Made by a program: the position numbers and the translations under genes. The notes beneath the pieces were generated by a model. It had not been told where the DNA came from and did no database searches. It was given only the letters and a program-made list of their open reading frames with translations. From positions 496,001 through 560,000 of the forward strand of contig CANXME010000213.1 of the NCBI GenBank assembly GCA_948144175.1: a stretch of DNA of 64,000 nt, read 5' to 3'. This document shows, one piece after another, positions 35,509-45,784 of the stretch (position 1 is the first letter of the stretch; every line of letters starts with the position of its first letter). The stretch comes from Closterium sp. NIES-65. Its lineage: Eukaryota > Streptophyta > Zygnematophyceae > Desmidiales > Closteriaceae.

Positions 35509-38500
35509 ATGGATAAGGCCCACAAGGTCATTTTCTGCGAGTTCAACATCAACGGACTCGGAAGTGTAGAGAAACAAAAGAGATGCAGTGAGTGGATGAA
35601 AGAGAAGTCAGACGTGGCGATAATCACAGACACCAGATTACAAGCAGATCACAACCTCTGGACGGACATAACTCCAAGTGCGGTTGCAGTATGTGGACAG
35701 AGCCCTGACGAGTCGGCGGGGGGTGTTGCTATCGTCAGTTTTGTACCTGGAATGATCTTCACAAGCACCCACGCGCATGTATCTGGCAGGCTCCTGGCGG
35801 TAGTAGTCCAGTGGGGCAAGTTGGAGCTCCTGCTGATAGCAGCATACATCCCAGCGCAAGCAGTTAACAGGTCCAGTTTCTACAGGGACAACCTGGTGCC
35901 TTTCTTGGGGTCCCTGCCGGCACTCCAGAACATACTGGTGATGGGGGACCTTAATGTGGTTGAAGACCCGGACTTGGATCGCACCTCACATGCCGGCTCC
36001 TCTGCGGAAAATCAACGGCTCCTGAGCTGCTGGGGAAATACGGACCTGAGGGACGCTTTCAGACACATGCACCCGGACAAAAGGGAATATACTTTCTTCC
36101 CAAAGGCAACACGATCCAGCTCAACGATAGACAGGGCGCTGATTTCGCAGCCGCTGTAGTGCAAGTTGGCAGAGGCGAGACATGTGGCGATTACAAACGC
36201 TATGACAGATCACAGGAACGGAATAAGCGTGGTGCTGGAATCCGCTGAAGCCGTGAAGAACGGGCCAGGCATCTGGAGATTACGGGCGGAGCAGGCAAAA
36301 AAAAGTGGAGTCGGGAAGATAATAAAAATGATCATTGAGGAGTCGGCGGGCGGATCAGTCGAGAGACTGCTGGAAAGGCTGACCGCGTGCCTGAAAGCGT
36401 ACTCAAGGGAGGAGAGGAAGCGGGAGAAGGCGACGAGGCTTCATCTCACTAAGGAGGCTGAACGGCTCAGGGAGCGGGTATCGCGCTTTCCACACTGCCA
36501 AAGGACGGGACGTATCCTACTCCGGAAAGAGGAACTGTTGGATGCATACGAGAAAAATCGCAAGGAGCAACTGCAAACATGGGCAGGCATAGAGGCTGAA
36601 ATGGACGGGGAGGTGGCGTCAGGTGCACTGTCGGCGCAAATCAAAACTCGAAAGGCGAAGACGGTAATCCGAGAGGTATCAAGGAACGGGATCATCTCTA
36701 CGGGGGTGAAGGATGTTCTCATGGCGGCTACGGATCATTTCCGCGAAGCCTTCAGTTGCACAGGCGGAGGAAAAGTGCCTGGCAGGACGGCCCACCCCGT
36801 GCAACGGACACTGGGAGACAAGAGCAGATTGGCGCTAAGTGAACCATGGTCGGAGGCCGATGTACGGAAGGCGGTGAAGGAACTCGCTCCGAGAAAATCG
36901 CCAGGAGCAGACGGCTTGCCTAAGGAGCTTTTCGAACATAACTGGGACTTGCTGGGGCCGATACTGATGGATCTGGTGAGGAGGTTCACGGAAGGAGATG
37001 AGCTGCCGCACAGTGTCTCCACAGCGGTGACCATCCTGTTGCATAAGAAGGGCGAAAAAAGCGAGTTAAGGAATTATCGGCCGATAACGCTTCTAAGCAC
37101 AGTGTACAAGATTATCGCAAAGGTGATGGCGAGCAGACTCAAGGCAGTACTACACGAGGTCATCTCGGAGGACCAATATGGCTTCATACCTGGTCGGCAG
37201 CTGGCAGACGCGGTGTCGGTGGTAGCAGACGCCATTGAAGCAGGTGCTAACGGGAAGGAGGACTGGTACCTGATGATGATCGATTTTCAGAAGGCCTTCG
37301 ACTCAATATCGCGTGATTACCTATTCGGAGCACTACGGAAGCTGGGTTTGCCGGAGGATTTCGTGGGATGGACGATAGGTTTACACAAAGAAGCGGGTAC
37401 ATGTCTGCACATCAACGGATGGACAGGGGACAAGGTGGCAGTGGAAAAGGGCGTGCGCCAAGGCTGTCCGCTGGCGCCGTACCTTTTTCTCTACGCGGTA
37501 GAACCGTTATGTCAGGAGATCAGCAGAGCAAAGCTGGGGATCGGGAAGAAAGGCGTGGGGAAACTGGCGTACCTGGGGTATGCTGACGATACCTCTCTCT
37601 TGCTACACGGTGTGGAGCAGCTGGAGGCAGTAGCAGGGGTGCTGTCAGCCTTCGGAGAAGAGTCGGGGCTGAAGGTAAACGAGGGGAAAACGATAATCTT
37701 CCCGCTGGGGAAGAACCGGGGAAAGACAGCGCCGCAAAACCTGAATTACAAATGGGCGGACAAGGATGAACCGGAGGGTCTTCTGGGGATTTGGATTACG
37801 CCGAACGGTGACCCGACTCCATCCTGGAAGAAAGCGTTGGACAGGGCGAAAGGGGAGTTAGCGAAGTGGGAAATGCAGCATCCGACAACGTCAGCAAGGG
37901 TCACGATACTCATCAGCTACATTGTGCCGATCTTTCTCTTCTAGGCACAAGTTTACTTGCCACCAGAGGCCATATGGAAGAAGATCCGCAAGTTGTGCCA
38001 CACCTTCATCTCGAAAGGGGAAGCGGTGGAAGAGAAGCAATTCATCCTCTGGAATTATCGGCTGGTCTGCACGCCGCGGAAAGACGGGGGATTGGGGTTG
38101 ATATGTCCCGAAAAAACGGGTCGACAGCATCGCCATCCGCTGTGTCTGCAAGCTGGTGCTGAAACCAAACTCGGTCAAGAAGTGGCTGGCGGAGAAAGCG
38201 GCGGAGATGCCCCTGGAGCTGGACACAATCTTCGCACACAGGTCGCTGCTGGATCACTGGGAGAAAGGGAGCGAGCGGTGGAAGGAGTTAATTGGAAAAT
38301 TCTGGGTCTCTCCGCTATGCAAACCACGGGCTCCAACAAACCGCTGGGAGGTGGAACAGGAACATCTGGCGTTCAACCCGAATATCCCCTTCAGAGGCGC
38401 GAGCCCCTTCGGGAACCAGAAAGGTGCAGAGGCGTTACTCGGCATCCGCATGGGAGACCTGATTGTTAAAGCGCGAGACGGAACATGTGAGCTCAAGAAG

Positions 38501-39607
38501 CTGGCAACACTGGCAAGGGAGCTCGGCTGCAGGGAGAAGGCGAAGTGGGCGTTGAGGGCTTTCAACGCAGCACCAGCAACCTGGAAGGAGATGGTACTTG
38601 CAAAATTGACAAGCGAGGAGATCGTGGCTACGGTGAAGCTTCTACGGTCGAGCAACGGCGCAACTGGTGGTTTTACCTACTGGAAAGTGGGCGAAGCAAG
38701 AGGCGACACGGTGGAGGGGATACTATGCGATATAGGGGACAGAGGGCACTTCTCACCCTACGAGGGAAACCTCAAGATGTATTTCAACCTGCGTAGCGGG
38801 GTGCCGATGTTCACGGAAGGGAGTGTGTTCCTGGGCCCCATGGGGGACGTGCGGACGAAGCTTTTGCTCTCAGCGGCATGCGAACGAGGGGAGCTGATCA
38901 CGCTGAAAGGGATAAGGAAGGTGCTGGCAGACTCGGCCGGACCACAAGAAGAACAAAGGAGATGGGAAGGACAGAGGAGGGTGATCGAGTGGGACAGAGT
39001 AATCGAACAGAGGGACTCCCTGGTCACCCCACGGCGGGCACGTGAAATCCTCATACGGCTCCACTGTAGGAACCTGCAAGTGGGCTCGAGGCTGTTTTTC
39101 ATGGGGGTGGTCTGCCCACACTGCCAGGGAGAGGAAACCCCAGATCACTGCCTCCTTGACTGCCTGGCGGTGCAGGGGGTGGCGGATGTGATGAGGCATG
39201 GACTGGAAATAATGCGCCCGGGCCTAGTGTGGCAGGATCTGGAGGATCTGCTCTTCATGCAAAGAAGCACAAGGTCGGGCTTTCTAGAAGGGACATGGAT
39301 TGCAACATTCCTGCATCAAGTATGGTTGGCAAGATGCAACGCGATGTGGAGGAATGAAGCCTTCCAACCTGGGAAGGTGACTCGGCAGGCGGTGGTAAAG
39401 TTTGTCGCACATGCGAGGATATACTGCGCGGCGCGCAGAGAATCAGCGCGGTTGAAGGGACATGCCTTGGACAGTGACTTGGCGTACCTGGCAGACAACG
39501 AGGCAGTGGTGATGCGGCGTATTTGCAGCAGTGACCCACCGCTGGCGTGGAGGATCGGCTTCAACTCTGTGTGGGACAACCCCAGGCTGACACATCAGCC
39601 ACCGTAG
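35509..39607 (+). pseudogene. LINE ORF2 (endonuclease, reverse transcriptase, zinc finger), interrupted
   Basis: From ATG at 35509 (MDKAHKVIFCEFNINGLG) an AP-endonuclease domain shows TDTRL, MGDLNVVEDPDLDR and IDRAL. A TAG at 36157-36159 precedes the TDHRNG motif. The RT follows in frame: KSPGADGLPKELF, NYRPITLLS, GFIPGRQ, MIDFQKAFDS, GVRQGCPLAPYLF and the catalytic YADDTSLLL near 37580. A second TAG at 37942 splits VPIFLF from AQVYLPPEAIWKKI. Around 38100 the frame shifts by one, and the C-terminal part is open to 39607. This part carries RLHCRNLQVGSRLFFMG and a CPHCQGEETPDHCLLDC finger. Two stops and one frameshift in ORF2 plus one stop in ORF1 show inactivation, yet the protein sequence is otherwise well kept. 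Confidence 0.85.
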
Positions 39608-39724
39608 CTGCCTTAGAGGGGATCTGCATTACTAGCTTTTGTAGCGCTCCCCTCAACCCTACAGTTACGACTGCCGATGTCTATACATTCTTGTAATGTA
39701 TTCTGATATCAAAAAAAAAAAAAA

Positions 39725-40967
39725 GACTAAATGGGCGAAAAATGAGTCAAACTGGAATGGCAGACGACTATTTTTTTTTTCTTGCGACGTTACGCGAAGT
39801 CGTCCATCACTTGGCGACGTCGCATGTTCGAACAGGCTGTCACCTCTCGAAGAATATATCTCAGCCGACAAGCGAGTCCGCCCAGGGGAGCTCGCTGCCC
39901 GCGGGCAAAAAAAATAAACCCCAGAAGGGCATGCATCCGGTCAGGGAGGCATCAACCCTAAACACGGGGAGGCATGGATTTAGGGTTGATGCCTCCCTAG
40001 GATGGCATGCCTCCGTTTCCGCTGAGATATTCCGTCACGAGCTGTCACATTTACCAGGGTGTTCAAATTTGTGTTCGGATCTCGTCGGGAAACTGTTCGT
40101 ACTGTCAATTCGTTACGTATGTTCGGATTTGCGCCTTCCAGCCCCGAGGTGATGCGCCCTTGTTTCTTTTTGTTGGCTAACCTGGGAACAGGCATAAGGG
40201 CGCGTGTGGTCTGTTTAGAAGTTCAAAATAAAGTTCGAACTTTGGGTGGTTACCATATTCGCTAATTTCGCGAAGGGTGCTTCGCGAACCAAGCATTGTA
40301 TGGGCTCTGCAAAAGTTCGAGTTTGAAATATGAACTTGACTCGAGCCGGAGGCGCGAACGTGCGTGCTCACGTTCATGCGAGCGTGTGTGATTTGGAGCA
40401 CGTCCGAACAGCTGGCAAAACGGGCGAGCGCTTCGCCAGTGCATGAAGTTGCACAACGAAGACACCCCACAATTCGTGCACACAGTTGTAGCCACGTGTC
40501 CAGCATACAAGGTGTTGCCACGGGGGCTATTTGTACCCTGGTTACACACTCGGCGCGGAAGGTGAGTTGGAGCTCTAGGTCCTTGTAAACCGAGGCGCAA
40601 AATGTTGACGTGGCGCACCGTCAAGACGAGCGAACCTTGGCTCGTTTTTACAAGTTCGAATGTCGGGGTTCGACCTTGTATGTGTGTGTGATTTTTTACA
40701 GTGTGGTAAGCCCGATGTTCGAACTTCGATAGAAGGAAATTCGAACTTCTTTCGTTGTAAGTTCGAAGCTAAAATTCGCCCTAAAAACATAAACTTTTAC
40801 AAATTTCAAAGACCTCACGCGCCCTAAGGACACGGAAAAATGTCCCCGATATGTAACGTCTCGCTAAAGATTTCGCTTGATTCACTTGACTATATCTCAT
40901 AACCTATCTCTCTTGAGATACCTCGTCCAACCTGCTCATCCCCACAAGGACGATGACCGTGAGATAT
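39725..40967. other. TTCGAA-rich DNA right of the LINE
   Basis: No gene is supported. Many copies of GTTCGAAC/TTCGAA occur between 39830 and 40760, and a hairpin lies at 39943-39998. The same word richness on the other side of the LINE suggests that the LINE landed inside an older repeat. Confidence 0.45.
39943..39998. repeat. Hairpin with telomere-like CCCTAAA arms
   Basis: Arms AGGGAGGCATCAACCCTAAA (39943-39962) and its exact reverse complement (39979-39998) enclose a 16-nt loop. Imperfect pairing extends outward through GGGCATGC-type sequence on both sides. The loop itself holds another GGGAGGCAT-like copy. Confidence 0.85.
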
Positions 40968-41141
40968 TATGAATTTTTTCGAAAGTGTGTAACACTTTCT
41001 AAAAATGTGTATTGTGAAAGCGCAGCTGCCTGTAACGAAGCAAAGCAACGGCGAATTACAATTCGCCGAGTACATAACGAGAGTTGGAGGCCATTCGGCC
41101 TCCACCCACGACTTGATTTCAGAACTTTGCAGTTTCACTCC
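40968..41141 (+). repeat. Outer element terminal repeat A1 (174 bp)
   Basis: It is identical in length to A2 at 43134-43307, with two visible mismatches. It begins with the hairpin GAAAGTG...CACTTTC and contains the paired TTGGAGGCC/GGCCTCCA word. Confidence 0.85.
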
Positions 41142-41309
41142 AATTCTCGTCCAACCACCTCGACCGTTTCCTTGTCGCTAGAAACTACCTTCTAAGCTAA
41201 TACTCACTTGCACGTTCAACCCAGGCGCTTGATTTTCCATGAAGGGCAAACTATCACGAGTGCGACTGTAGCTAGCGGGCGCTCAACTGAGATCTAAGTG
41301 CGTCGGACA

Positions 41310-41600
41310 AAACGCCAACAGGCGCGCCAGAGACGAAATCGCCAGTGGCGCGCGCTAGGGACAAAATTGCCAATGGCGCCAGTGGCGCACGATTGGGACG
41401 AAATCGCCACTGGCGCCAATGGCGCGCACCAGGGACGAAATCGACACTGGCGCCAGTGGCGCGCGCCAGGGACGAAATCGTCACTGGCGCAATTGCCGCG
41501 CGCCAGGGACGAAATCGCCACATGCGCGCGCGCAAGTGGCAAAATCGCCACCAGCGCTCGAGGGACGAAATGGCCGCTGGAGCGGCAGTTACGAAATTGC
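41310..41600 (+). repeat. Degenerate GCGCCAGTGGCGC / GGGACGAAATCG repeats
   Basis: Seven or eight diverged units of about 36-40 bp carry self-complementary GGCGCCA words in the outer element body. The Ala/Gly-rich translations are repeat artefacts. Confidence 0.7.
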
Positions 41601-41869
41601 TACTGCAGCGCCTAAAGTCGTTCGACTGGGCGTCATTTGTTGCCTACGTGCTGCAAGTCTTTTAAGTTTAAGTTTTTCTTCTGTTATGATCTCTTCGATT
41701 ATTTTACATTAATCTCTATGCTCCTATTGTTACTTGGTGGCAGAAAAATAGGCTCAACATCACGGGTGCGGAAAAACACTTTTAAAGACTCTACTGGTCG
41801 CGCGGGAGAACTACATTTACGACAGGATCAACTCAACGCGCACCCAAGGACGTCTCCCAATAAAAAGAA

Positions 41870-42290
41870 GGGACCGAGGGTCTTCGTGTGGCCTGAGAGC
41901 CGTCCCCCAGGGGAGGAAGGGGACCGAGGGTCCCCGTGTGGCCTGAGAGCCGTCCCCCAGGGGGGGAAGGAGACCGAGGGTCCCCGTGTGGCCTGAGAGC
42001 CGTCCCCCAAGGGGGGAAGAGGACCGAGGGTCCCCGTGTGGCCTGAGAGCCGTCCCCCAGGGGGGGAAGGGGACCGAGGGTCCCCGTGTGGCCTGAGAGC
42101 CGTCCCCCAGTGGGGCAAGGGGACCGAGGGCCCCGTGTGGCCTGAGAGCCGTCCCCCAGGGGGGGAAGGGGACCGAGGGTCCCCGTGTGGCCTGAGAGCC
42201 GTCCCCCAGGGGAGGGAAGGGGACCGAGGGTCCTAGCGTGGCCTGAGAGCCGTCCCCCAGGGGGGAAGAGACTCGAAGGTCCACACGTTG
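41870..42290 (+). repeat. About 50-bp minisatellite, eight copies
   Basis: Units contain GTGTGGCCTGAGAGCCGTCC followed by a C-run, a G-run and GGACCGAGGG. Copies differ mainly in G-run length and single substitutions. Confidence 0.9.
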
Positions 42291-43080
42291 GCCTTACCGT
42301 AAAATGGGCAAAAATTTCGAACAATGTGCTCGCTTGTATGACTGGATCATCCTTGGTTTTTGATGTACCCCATTTACTTTTTAATGTGACCAATAAAGGC
42401 TGGTTGGAGCCCCACTGAAATCTCGGGAAGCAACTGTTCAAGTGCACCTCAAGTTGGTTTTAAAATCTTGACTTGACTCCAGTTGGTGTTCACACACTTT
42501 TAAACCACATTCCGTGTTCTTCCAAATAAGGGCAATGACAATGGGATCGGTTTTCGCCATCATTCTCATCCCACTTTGTTCGATAACACCCGACAAGGAA
42601 GCAAAAGCACACGTTGAAACGACTTGCATGCTGTCACCTGAATGGGCGTTTGGGAGTAAAAGGCAGCAATTGTGTGACCGTTCCTACCCAACCAACATGA
42701 CGAATACCACACTCACCCGAGTACCACTTCAAACCCTTACATCCACCCACGTTTTAGTTATTCCGGCCGGAACATCAAACGACTGGAAGTGTAGGGTAAA
42801 GCAGAGCACATGGAAGCTAAATCCCAAGATAAAAGTTGTACCGTACATTGGGCGTGTAGAGTACGGGAACCACCAGTTTCAACCACTATCCTGGTGCACC
42901 AACAACCAGGGACATCCACATCAACAGCACGAGCAACCTTCGCGCACAGCACCTCGGACGCCATCGACATGGAGCCCACGACTCACCAGCGCCGCCCCTC
43001 CCGGCATTTCGTCAATGTCATCAACCGCAACTACACTCACCACGTTTTCAACGCTCCAGCTGCACATGTCTCAGAAGACC

Positions 43081-43307
43081 CAATTGTAATGAAGCCAGTT
43101 GCTTTTGCAAGAACAGAAAGCAAGCTTTCTCAATATGAATTTTTTCGAAAGTGTGTAACACTTTCTAAAAATGTGTATTGTGAAAGCGCAGCTGCCTGTA
43201 ATGAAGCAAAGCAACGGCGAATTACAATTCGCCGAGTACATAACGAGAGTTGGAGGCCATTCGGCCTCCACCCACGACTTCATTTCAGAACTTTGCAGTT
43301 TCACTCC
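43081..43307 (+). repeat. Outer element B1 (43081-43131) and A2 (43134-43307)
   Basis: B1 carries GAAGCCAGTTGC and AGAAAGCAAGCTTTCTCAA and is followed within three bases by A2. The B1-A2 juxtaposition is the internal junction used by split-repeat YR elements when a circular intermediate reforms the termini. Confidence 0.75.
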
Positions 43308-43371
43308 CCACCCACCCGCCCTAGTTGTACCAATATTTGTATGATCCATAGTTGGACGAGAATGTTGTATT

Positions 43372-43549
43372 ATTATAATTTTTAAACACATTGATGTTTT
43401 TCAAAATTGTGTATTGTGAAAGCGAAGCTGACTGTACCGAATATTTGGCAGCGTCGAAGCGCGCTAAACGCCCTTCTCCAACTACAAAAACCGTGGGTTG
43501 GAGTTCATTCCCTCCACCCACGTTTCTCGTTTTCCAACGGCTCAATCAA
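43372..43549 (+). repeat. Inner element terminal repeat A1 (178 bp)
   Basis: It matches 48990-49167 base for base except near 43505 (C versus A). It starts with ATTATAATTTTTAAACA and an imperfect AAACA...TGTTT hairpin. Confidence 0.92.
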
Positions 43550-43665
43550 CATTTCCGTTCGAGTAGTTCTTTTCCCCGTCCAAGCTGGCTAGAACTCGCA
43601 CCCTTCCCAGAGGCGAGTCACCCTCAACACTTCTGCAAGACATTTTCAACCACAATCGATCTACA

Positions 43666-44865
43666 ATGGCGTCTACGCCGGCACTTAACCGCGTCAATTC
43701 GTCTGCGCCGGTTTCCGACTCCGACCGTAACGCCCGAGAAATGACGGGCGATCGCCGTAACAAGCGGCGGGCAGAGGAAGGATCGCCCGCCCCAACTGCC
43801 GTGGACGTGCTGTTGGGCGGGCTCGAGGTCAACAAAAACTCGAGCCCGCCCCAGCAGCAGCACCCCTCGGCCCCTGTGGCGCCTGTGGCGCCCGAGGCGC
43901 GTGTGGCGCAAGTGGCGACGGCGGCACCTGCAGCACCTGGGGCGCCACACGCGCCTGACGCGGAGCACACGCCGGCGCCTGTGGCTGAACCGTCGCGTCA
44001 GCGCCAGAGGCGCCGAACATCGACTTCTTCTGACGCGACGACTCCGGCGTTGACCAACGCGTTGACTCCGGACCAGGTCGCTGCGCTTCTGTCCCTGTTA
44101 CAGCAACAACCCGCCAGCGTTACAGCTACGGAAATTGCACAACCCGCGGCGTCTGCATCTGCTAAAAAGGAAAACGCAAAAAAAGAAAAAGGAGCGCGAG
44201 GAACAAAGGCGAACCGGCACAACAAGGAAGCACCAGCCAGCATCCCACCTGCGCCAGCGGCCGACAACGACACCGACGGCTCCGACGACGATGATGGTGA
44301 GGCTCCGGTCCATACCGCAAATTTTCATTCCATGGAGCATCTTCCCCCCCTCCCCTCTACTACTAACACCACTTGGTCGGCGGCGACGTTCAACGACGAG
44401 CACGTGCGGGCGAAAGCGGAGATTCTGGAGGACATGCGGGCCTACCTGAAACACGCAGAGCACAAGCTGCAGCACGGCGACTTGGCGGGCGGACTCGAAA
44501 TGGTCGTCGCCGCCCTCGACGACATTTCCGCGCGCTTCGACATGTTTCAAGTCGAAGACGCATCCGACGACCGCGTTGCCAAGCGCTACAAGATGTACCT
44601 GCAGAAAAGCCTTCTCACCTCACGGCCGTTCAAGCAAGCCGTCGCGGACGTGGCTGCCATGGACCGAGCGGCGGGCGCTCACGCTCGCTCCCACCGTGGT
44701 GGAAACCACGGCGCCAAGGCGTTCGCCCCAAAACGTGGCCCTCCAACCTCGGGCAACTTCCAAGGCTTTCGTGGTTCGTGTTTCCGCTGCGGACAGCCAG
44801 GCCACGTCGCCAATGCCTGCCCTCGGAATGGGCATGGGGGCCAAGGACCCGCACCGGTTGTGTAA
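43666..44865 (+). CDS. Gag protein of the inner YR retroelement
   Basis: The frame encodes 399 residues from ATG at 43666 (MASTPALNRVN). It has an N-terminal basic patch (RRNKRRAEEG) and LLGGLEVNKN. A long Pro-Ala-Val low-complexity segment follows, then a second basic patch (RQRQRRRTS), a Gln-rich helix, a Lys-rich stretch and an acidic DGSDDDDGEAP hinge. The globular part (LEDMRAYLKHAEHKL, LAGGLEMVVAALDDISARFDM) follows. A CCHC zinc knuckle, CFRCGQPGHVANAC, sits near the C-terminus, the retroviral-type nucleocapsid motif for binding element RNA. It starts 116 bases after A1, and its partner frames follow on the same strand. Confidence 0.9.
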   Translation: MASTPALNRVNSSAPVSDSDRNAREMTGDRRNKRRAEEGSPAPTAVDVLLGGLEVNKNSSPPQQQHPSAPVAPVAPEARVAQVATAAPAAPGAPHAPDAEHTPAPVAEPSRQRQRRRTSTSSDATTPALTNALTPDQVAALLSLLQQQPASVTATEIAQPAASASAKKENAKKEKGARGTKANRHNKEAPASIPPAPAADNDTDGSDDDDGEAPVHTANFHSMEHLPPLPSTTNTTWSAATFNDEHVRAKAEILEDMRAYLKHAEHKLQHGDLAGGLEMVVAALDDISARFDMFQVEDASDDRVAKRYKMYLQKSLLTSRPFKQAVADVAAMDRAAGAHARSHRGGNHGAKAFAPKRGPPTSGNFQGFRGSCFRCGQPGHVANACPRNGHGGQGPAPVV

Positions 44866-44959
44866 GGTTCGGGCTATGGTGAAGCGCGCCTCTAGGCGCG
44901 ATGCACGGTGCACTTTTGAGTGCTTAGACCGTGGGCAGCCTAGTAGGGCTTGCGGTGGC

Positions 44960-45720
<761 letters not shown>

Positions 45721-45784
45721 TATGAGAAAGAGTTTGCCAAGGTGCGATCGGACGCCCTATATGGAATGACGACAAACCGTCTGT

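Larger units (their letters stand above)
33783..39724 (+). mobile_element. Decayed non-LTR retrotransposon (LINE) with poly(A) tail
   Basis: Order of parts: ORF1 with acidic N-terminal region and a zinc-knuckle-like start (33783-35340), AP endonuclease (35509-36210), reverse transcriptase (about 36850-37750), and a C-terminal region with a CCHC zf-RVT-like finger (to 39607). The 3' end is a run of 15-16 A at about 39708-39724. In-frame stops and at least one frameshift make it non-autonomous now. ORF2 plan and finger match plant L1-type elements. Target-site duplications were not found by eye. The 5' limit is uncertain. Confidence 0.85.

Noticed and set aside
41870..42290. CRISPR-like array or repeat protein
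   Set aside because: Direct tandem minisatellite with no spacers. The Gly/Pro/Arg-rich frames exist on both strands.
42514..43089. 191-residue frame in the outer YR element
   Set aside because: No RT, gag or YR motif; only its last codons resemble the end of the recombinase frame. Treated as a relic.
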